Shown here in pieces: positions 58,298 through 64,000 of a stretch of DNA of 64,000 bases (position 1 is the first letter of the stretch; every line of letters starts with the position of its first letter). Below the pieces are notes generated by a model. That model was given only the letters and a program-made list of their open reading frames with translations, had not been told where the DNA came from and searched no databases. The stretch lies in NCBI GenBank assembly GCA_001600415.1, contig BCJX01000006.1, positions 441,606-505,605 on the forward strand, in the 5' to 3' direction. This DNA comes from Pascua guehoae. Its lineage: Eukaryota; Basidiomycota; Tremellomycetes; Trichosporonales; Trichosporonaceae. The position numbers were made by a program, and so were the translations under genes.

Positions 58298-59697
58298 TCA
58301 CTTGTCGGCCTTCTTTCCCTCCTTCTTTGGAGGCATCTCGGTCTCGCCAGCAACGGGCTTGAGGGTTCCGAATACATCCTCAATGCGCGCGAGCGAAAGC
58401 ACAATCTCCTCATCGCGCATCTCCTTGGGGAGATTGCTGGCGTCCATAAAGTTGAGGCGCGACGGGACCGCATCCCACGAGAAGACCTTATGGTGCGGCG
58501 TCGTGAATTCGAGGCGGAGCCAGGGTGAGCGTCCTGGTAGTCAGCATGTAGGGGTGAGGAGAGAGGCTTCTGTACGACCTCGGCTGGCTGTAGGAGGGTT
58601 GGGGAGAGTCATATCCTCTGAACATGATCCGCTCATCTCTCAACACATTTCGCCGGGAGAATGTGTACCTCTCACCGCCCAGTCGACATAGCCAACTCAC
58701 TGCGAAGTCCTTCCTTGGTCGGCTTGCCCAAGATGAGATTGATCTTGACGTCCTTGGGATCGACCTCGCGTGGGATGGAGCGCTTTCCCCACATAAAGTT
58801 GTGGCCCATGTGCTGGACACGAAGGAACTCGCGCGTCGGCGCCGCAGCCGTGCCCGTGGGACGCTGGCGGACGAGGGAGAGGCGAGTGATAATGCGCGAT
58901 GGAAGGAAGAGCATGATGGACGCGACGGCCGAAAAGACCGCGATACCGCCGCCCGTGAGGTAGGTCCAGAACATGGGCTCGGGGAGTCCCATAATCCATC
59001 TGCACGTTAGCCTGAGCACAAGAATCGCGGGTTTCGGCTCTGCATCGAGAGGTGGGAGGTGGAGGAGCGCCAAGTGTTCGGGGTTGAGCAGTCATATTCC
59101 GCTTCCTTGGTTGCGCGCGGCCAACGTTGTTCATCCCTCTCCCACAGCAGATGATAGCCGGCGGTCACGATGTAACCGCATCTTCACGACTCACTTGTCC
59201 TCAGACTGCTTCAGACCTGCATCGATAACCTCTTGAGGAGAGGGGATGATGACGTAGGACACGACACCGCCCAGAAAGATGACAACGAAGGCCCAGTACG
59301 CCGTCCTTCCTCCCTTCATCGTATCGGGACGAGAGTAGATGACACGCTCCTCCTCGATGGTACCTGGCTTGCCAGGGGGCAAGACGGGGTACCACGGCCA
59401 CTGGGATCTAGTGAGCTTTGGGGGAGCTGGAGCGGTGCGGCTGGGCTTGGAGGCCGAGACCGAGGAAGCCCATCGGGGTGATGCCAGAGCTTGCACCGAG
59501 AATGCTGGTGGCAGAGCTCGGCCGCTCCGGGAGAGACCAGGCGCGAGGGCACAGAAACGCGAGTTCGCCGCGGCCGACGTTGAGAGTTGGCGACGGGCGA
59601 CAGCAGCGACAGTACGAGTCGCAGCACATGACCGCTGGAGTGGGAGCTGCAGGACGCGCGAGGGGCCTGCGGCCGCGTTAAGCCGTACGAAGAGCAT
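58298..59697 (-). CDS. Mitochondrial two-helix membrane protein, unknown family
   Basis: Three exons: 59697-59195, 58999-58701 and 58533-58298, giving 345 aa. The N-terminus is basic, Ala/Ser-rich and lacks acidic residues (MLFVRLNAAAGPSRVLQLPL, RTVAAVARRQLSTSAAAN), a strong mitochondrial targeting pattern. Two membrane helices follow: AYWAFVVIFLGGVVSYVIIPS and EPMFWTYLTGGGIAVFSAVASIMLFLPSRII. A soluble part then has REFLRVQHMGHNFMWGKRSI, RSPWLRLEFTTPHHKVFSWD and LSLARIEDVFGTLKPVAGE, ending in a Lys-rich tail. The hairpin with a matrix or intermembrane domain recalls TMEM-type assembly factors of the inner membrane, but I recognise no family. Introns of 195 and 167 nt are longer than average. 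Confidence 0.8.
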
Positions 59698-60906
59698 GGT
59701 GTCTTCGCGTGGATACGTCGGCAAAGTCGGAGCAAGAGTTGCGAGGATGTGCGGATATCGATATGACGAGGTGTGGATGACCACCAGACAGAGACATGCA
59801 TGCACACCACCCAAGTCGGGTCGCAAACCGAAACAATGACCCAAATTTCGGAACAAACGGAGCAAACCCACCATAACACGGAGGGTTACATGTTACGTAA
59901 CACGAGCTGGGCGTGCCTCGGCCATGGCCCTGCCCGAGGCTACGAGGCATGCAAATTACTAGAACACTGACAAGTGTACTGTATTTGGGCAGAGTGGATA
60001 TTACTAATGGGCGTTTTGGAGCCGAGGCTGCCGACCAGATTTCATAATAATGGCAGGCACTGCTAACTAAGCTCTCCCTCCCTCCTCCCTCGTCACTTGC
60101 CCGCTGGGCGTGGGCGGCGGGCGGCGGCAACTGGCAGCGGCATGGCGGCATAGCGGCACGCAGGCAGCAGGAAGGCAGGCATGGCATGCAGCATGACGGC
60201 AAGGCACAACGTGCAGCATGTGGGCACGTAAGGGGCAGGGGCGGGCATGCAGGGGATGTAGCCTTGCGCGCGCTAGTGGCCTAGTGGCCTAGTGGCCAGT
60301 GGGTGGCCAGATGCCGAACGAACGGACATGAACGTCACCCCATGCATTGTGCGAGTTGGGTTTTTTTAGTTAATTAACAACAACCAAGGTCGACTCCAAA
60401 CGAAGGCAGAGTAGAGCACATGTCGTCGCACCGTTCAAACGACCGACCGGGTTGACTGTAACAACGCCAGTTGCCTCCATCACCACAACCACCTCCATCC
60501 TCGTCTCTTCAGTCTCCATCCCCTTTACCCCCTTTGTTATTGCACATCACATCTCTGCATCGCTTCGACACCACCACAACGTCGCTCTCGACCAACCGCT
60601 CCACCCTCATTTCTCACGGCCGTCGGCCCGACCTCCACATTGACAACGGCCTGCAAGCTTGCGTGGCGAATTCGGCACGCGGCTCAATCTCGGCGCGATC
60701 CGCAAGCGACACAACGGCTTCCGCTGCCGACCACGCTGCCGCTCATCGATATCGTGTCCTGCACCAGACAACGCTGCGCCGTCCACTAGCCTACTAGAAA
60801 CGGTCGTCGTTATTGTTCATTGCTCGGCGTACCGGTGTCCTTGCTCCCATTCGGCTCTAGCCTCCCGCCCCTCGCGTTCTTGTCGGGCGCCGCACACTTT
60901 CCGACC
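59698..60906. other. Divergent promoter region of mitochondrial protein and Zn2Cys6 regulator
   Basis: About 1.2 kb. It has a ttacgtaac palindrome (59893-59901), a dense ggcagc/ggcatg/gcggca word stretch (60100-60240), a ctagtggc triplet repeat (60271-60294), and a pyrimidine-rich leader from 60470. No gene was seen; a long 5' leader of the regulator is likely. Confidence 0.5.
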
Positions 60907-63900
60907 ATGCCAGTGCCAGTTGACATTACCACCCGCCCAGACTTGCAGGGCACTGTACCCATCGAGACGGTCTCACGCCCCTCGTATGCTGGCTCATCGG
61001 GAACGTCGTCGTCCAACTCGCAGTCGTCCCAACCAGCGCCGACAACAAATGGCCACTCCAACAACCCCCACGCTCCGCAAAGTACAAGCCAGAGCAACCA
61101 GCCGGGCGACGTCGCTGGCGTTCTCCGAAGGAACCAGGCATGCCTTGCGTGCCGGCGCCGCAAACTGGTACGTTTTACACTCGGTCATCCTATTTCTTCT
61201 CCACGGAGCTCACTCTCTTTCAGAAATGTGACGCAATCCGACCTCACTGCTCCACCTGCGTGCGCTCCTATCGCCATCTGTTGCGCACCGCGCCGTCGAC
61301 AAATCCAGTCCTCTCATGCGAGTATGACGATGCAGGAGACAAGGATAATGGCGATCACCACGAGGCGGCCACCGCCGACGACGAAGACGATGGCAAGAAG
61401 AAGAAGCGCAAGGCGTCGGGTGGGCGCAAGAAGCGCGAAGAGGAGCAGGCTGCAGACGAGGAGCGCGAGAGGCTTACAAAGAAGATTGGTGCGTATGACT
61501 CTTGTGTCTGTTCGCGCATCGTTGTCAACGTGTCAACGAAGCGTAACATAACCAAGCGACAACTCTTGGCGTGCCCGGGAACTGCTGCTGACCCTTTCAG
61601 CCGAGCTCGAAGAGCAGCTGGCCAAGAGGTCACAGATGCTCGGGACAGTTCCTCCAGGAATGGTGCTTCCAACTGCGCCTGGCATGCCTCCTCCTGGCAC
61701 ATCTGCAGCCCAGCCACAGCCCCAGACCAGTCGATGGACAGGCTTTGTTCAGCCCCAAGCCGAGTCGCCAACTGCCTTCCTCGACATGCTGTCATCAGCG
61801 GCGTCGAATGCCCCGACCGCTTCCGCTCCGCCAGGACCTGGACTGCCTACCATGAACGACATGAACGGAATGGCCGGCGTCAACGATGTCAACGACCTAA
61901 ATGGCTTGAACGGCATGACTGGCATTACTCCCATGTGGACGTCAAACGATCGCTCGGGGATCGGCATGACCACGTTTTATCCGTTCGAGGCGGATGCCAC
62001 CATGGCGGACGCTAGCAAGACTCGGTCGCCGCCCAACGGGGTTGCACCACAAATGCTCTCGCCGAACGGTGTGTTCAACTTTTCTCCTGCTCCATCGGGG
62101 CAGACACCACAATGGAACGCACAACCTTCAGAGAGCCAGGACAAGACTGCAAAAGATCCTTGGCAGATCGACAATCTCCAATCGGTACTGACAGGTGCTT
62201 CCAATGTGCCCAATGGAGTCGATTCTTCAATGCCGCTAAACGGTCAACCTACTGCTTTGGACGAGATCAAGGCTGCCAAGGCTGCTGAGCAGGCTGCAGC
62301 AGCAGGCTTTGGCTCGACGCAGGCAGACGGCATGCTCGACTCTCAAATACTGATGGACTTGTTCTGGCCTGGATGGCCGCCGAATCTTCCCCCTCCGCCC
62401 GTCGTCAACACTCTTGTCGAGGCATTCTTCGACCATGTGCCCAATATTCCTCGCTTGCTCCACCGGGGCCGCTTTATTGCGCGCTTGGCGTTACCGCCGA
62501 CGCATTCAAACTTCCCGCACGCGGCACTCCTCCACGCCATTTGCGCGTTGGCATCAACATGGTGCTCGCCGACGCTGTACGAGCATGACGTTTTCGACTT
62601 TGACAAGGGCCGAGCAGAGTTCTACGCGCGTACGGGGCCGACTGCGTCCAAGCACCCTCATCCTTTTACTGAACCGTTTGACAAGAGCCAGACCGCGCCT
62701 GCCCTCATGCCATTCAGCATGCGCCAGGCGGCATATGGCAAAGATGCCGTCACACAAGGGCTGAACACGGGCAATCGATTGTTCGACGTTGTGCGCGCAA
62801 TGATCATTCTCAGCCGTGTATTCATTGACGACACGCGCATGCTCGAGTGCTGGACATACAGTGGACTTGTATCACGCATGGTACTTCCGCTCGGACTCAA
62901 CGTGCGCTCGGCCGAGCTGTCGCTCAAGGCAGTCATGCTCCCCCCGCCAGCAGACGCGCTGGAGCGCGAGGAACGCCGGGTTGTTGTCTGGATGGCCATG
63001 TACCACGACGCGATTGCATCGGCAGCGTCTGGATGGGGCACGTCAATGGCGCTCGACGAGCTCACGGTCCCGCTGCCTGTCTCCAGAGAGGACTTTGAAA
63101 ACGGGTCAACAGACATGGATCCAAATCCCCAAGATCTCGAGTCGCTTGATCTGTACATCAAGCACCCCGTGCCCGATCCGTTTGTCATGACGCTCAAGGG
63201 TACGGTGCTCCTCCATCGTGTCAACAAGTTTTCGCGCAAGTGGAAGAACCGCAAGCTGCGCGAGAACGACGACCTAGACGGCATGCAGCGCCCCGAGTTC
63301 CGTGAACTGGCCAACGCCATTGCATGTTTGCAGATGAGCTTCCCGCCCAGTCTGAGCGACCCGACCAAAATGGATGACAAGAAGCGCCTCGACGTCGACC
63401 TGGTCAGCGCGCACACGATCCCCCAGGCTGCCATCATCTGTCTCTACGAGGCGTTTGCCGACATTACCGACCCGAATGACCAGCCTGCACGCCGCATTCT
63501 CAATGCGTCGCGGACCATCATTGACGTCTTCAAGCAGCTCGTGGGCTTGGTGCCTGGTGCACTTTCCAACCTTGGTGTGGTGATTCACTCGTCGTCATCG
63601 GTGTAAGTTTGAAACTGCGAACTGAGAGGCACGCCTGTACTGACACCCTGTAGCGCACTTGTCACTTCTGCACGCACATTGCTGTTGTTCTATCGCCACG
63701 CACTCAACATTGGCGACAACGAGACGGCGGAAACGTACCGTGTCGATGTGGAGACTGCCCGCATGGTCCTCCATCAATACGGCCTCAAGTTTAAGATTGG
63801 ACACCACCATGCGCAGCTGATCGAATACTTCCTCGACCGAGCCACGAACCCAACGTACGAAAAGCTGGCGGCGCACTATCCGGATCACCCTCGCGGTGTG

Positions 63901-64000
63901 ACGCTCCCGCTCACTCAAGATTCGCACATGGGTCAGTGTGTCCTCAACGCGCTCAACATCAAGCGCGGGTACTGGAAGGTTCCCGCCGGCGGTCGCGCCG
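60907..64000 (+). CDS. Zn2Cys6 transcription regulator with fungal-specific domain (3' end outside window)
   Basis: Exons 60907-61167, 61224-61488, 61601-63602 and 63654 onward past the window end; about 958 aa visible. A disordered N-terminus (PVDITTRPDLQGTVPIETV) is followed by the zinc cluster: CLACRRRKLKCDAIRPHCSTC, split by an intron after RRRKL. The loop to the sixth Cys is long (23 residues, ending VLSCEYDD), as in many basidiomycete members. A basic linker (GKKKKRKASGGRKKREEE) and short coiled coil (AELEEQLAKRSQ) precede a long Met/Asn/Pro-rich region with NDMNGMAGVNDVNDLNG repeats. The fungal-specific transcription-factor domain begins near LVEAFFDHVPNIPRLLHRG and contains FPHAALLHAICALAS and ARMVLHQYGLKFKIG. 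The target pathway cannot be told from sequence. Confidence 0.92.

Overview
This is 64 kb of nuclear DNA from a basidiomycete yeast. Tremellomycetes, and within them Trichosporonales, fit best: the DNA is GC-rich, genes are closely spaced on both strands, and almost every gene is cut by many 35-60 nt GT-AG introns whose CTNAC branch point lies a few bases before the acceptor. The order is an inference from gene architecture and protein content. No mobile element, CRISPR array, rRNA or organellar DNA was seen. Exon models were built by hand from splice signals plus reading frame and protein-family fit; all complete models keep an open frame with a length divisible by three.

Layout, left to right: 3' part of a U1A/U2B''-type snRNP protein (+), with a run of 44 G in its intron; Q-rich coiled-coil protein (-); p24 cargo receptor (-); cysteinyl-tRNA synthetase (+); ubiquilin DSK2 (-); coactosin-like actin binder (-); SRP receptor beta (+); tRNA-Gly(GCC) (-) with a nearby perfect 23-bp inverted repeat; ENOSF1-type L-fuconate dehydratase (-); STE6-like full ABC exporter (+); DEAH helicase DHX35 (-); NiCoT nickel transporter (+); Het-C (-); small Cys-containing protein with a hydrophobic tail (+); NUM1/ApsA cortical anchor with a long charged repeat (+); UDP-glucose:glycoprotein glucosyltransferase ending HDEL (-); intronless F-box-like orphan (-); Ku80 (-); small acidic protein (+); DSC2/UBAC2-like rhomboid-UBA protein (-); two-helix mitochondrial protein (-); and a Zn2Cys6 regulator running off the right end (+).

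The genes are mostly unlinked housekeeping functions. Several belong to the secretory and ER quality-control system (SRP receptor beta, p24, UGGT, DSC2, DSK2), but gene order gives no sign of a co-regulated cluster.

The most unusual signal is in the splicing architecture. Het-C needs a 1-nt exon (or a weak alternative donor) to keep frame and its conserved core; the nickel transporter and p24 genes appear to contain 6-nt and 4-nt internal exons; DSC2 starts in a 7-nt coding exon; p24 ends in a 6-nt one; and UGGT appears to use a GC-AG intron.
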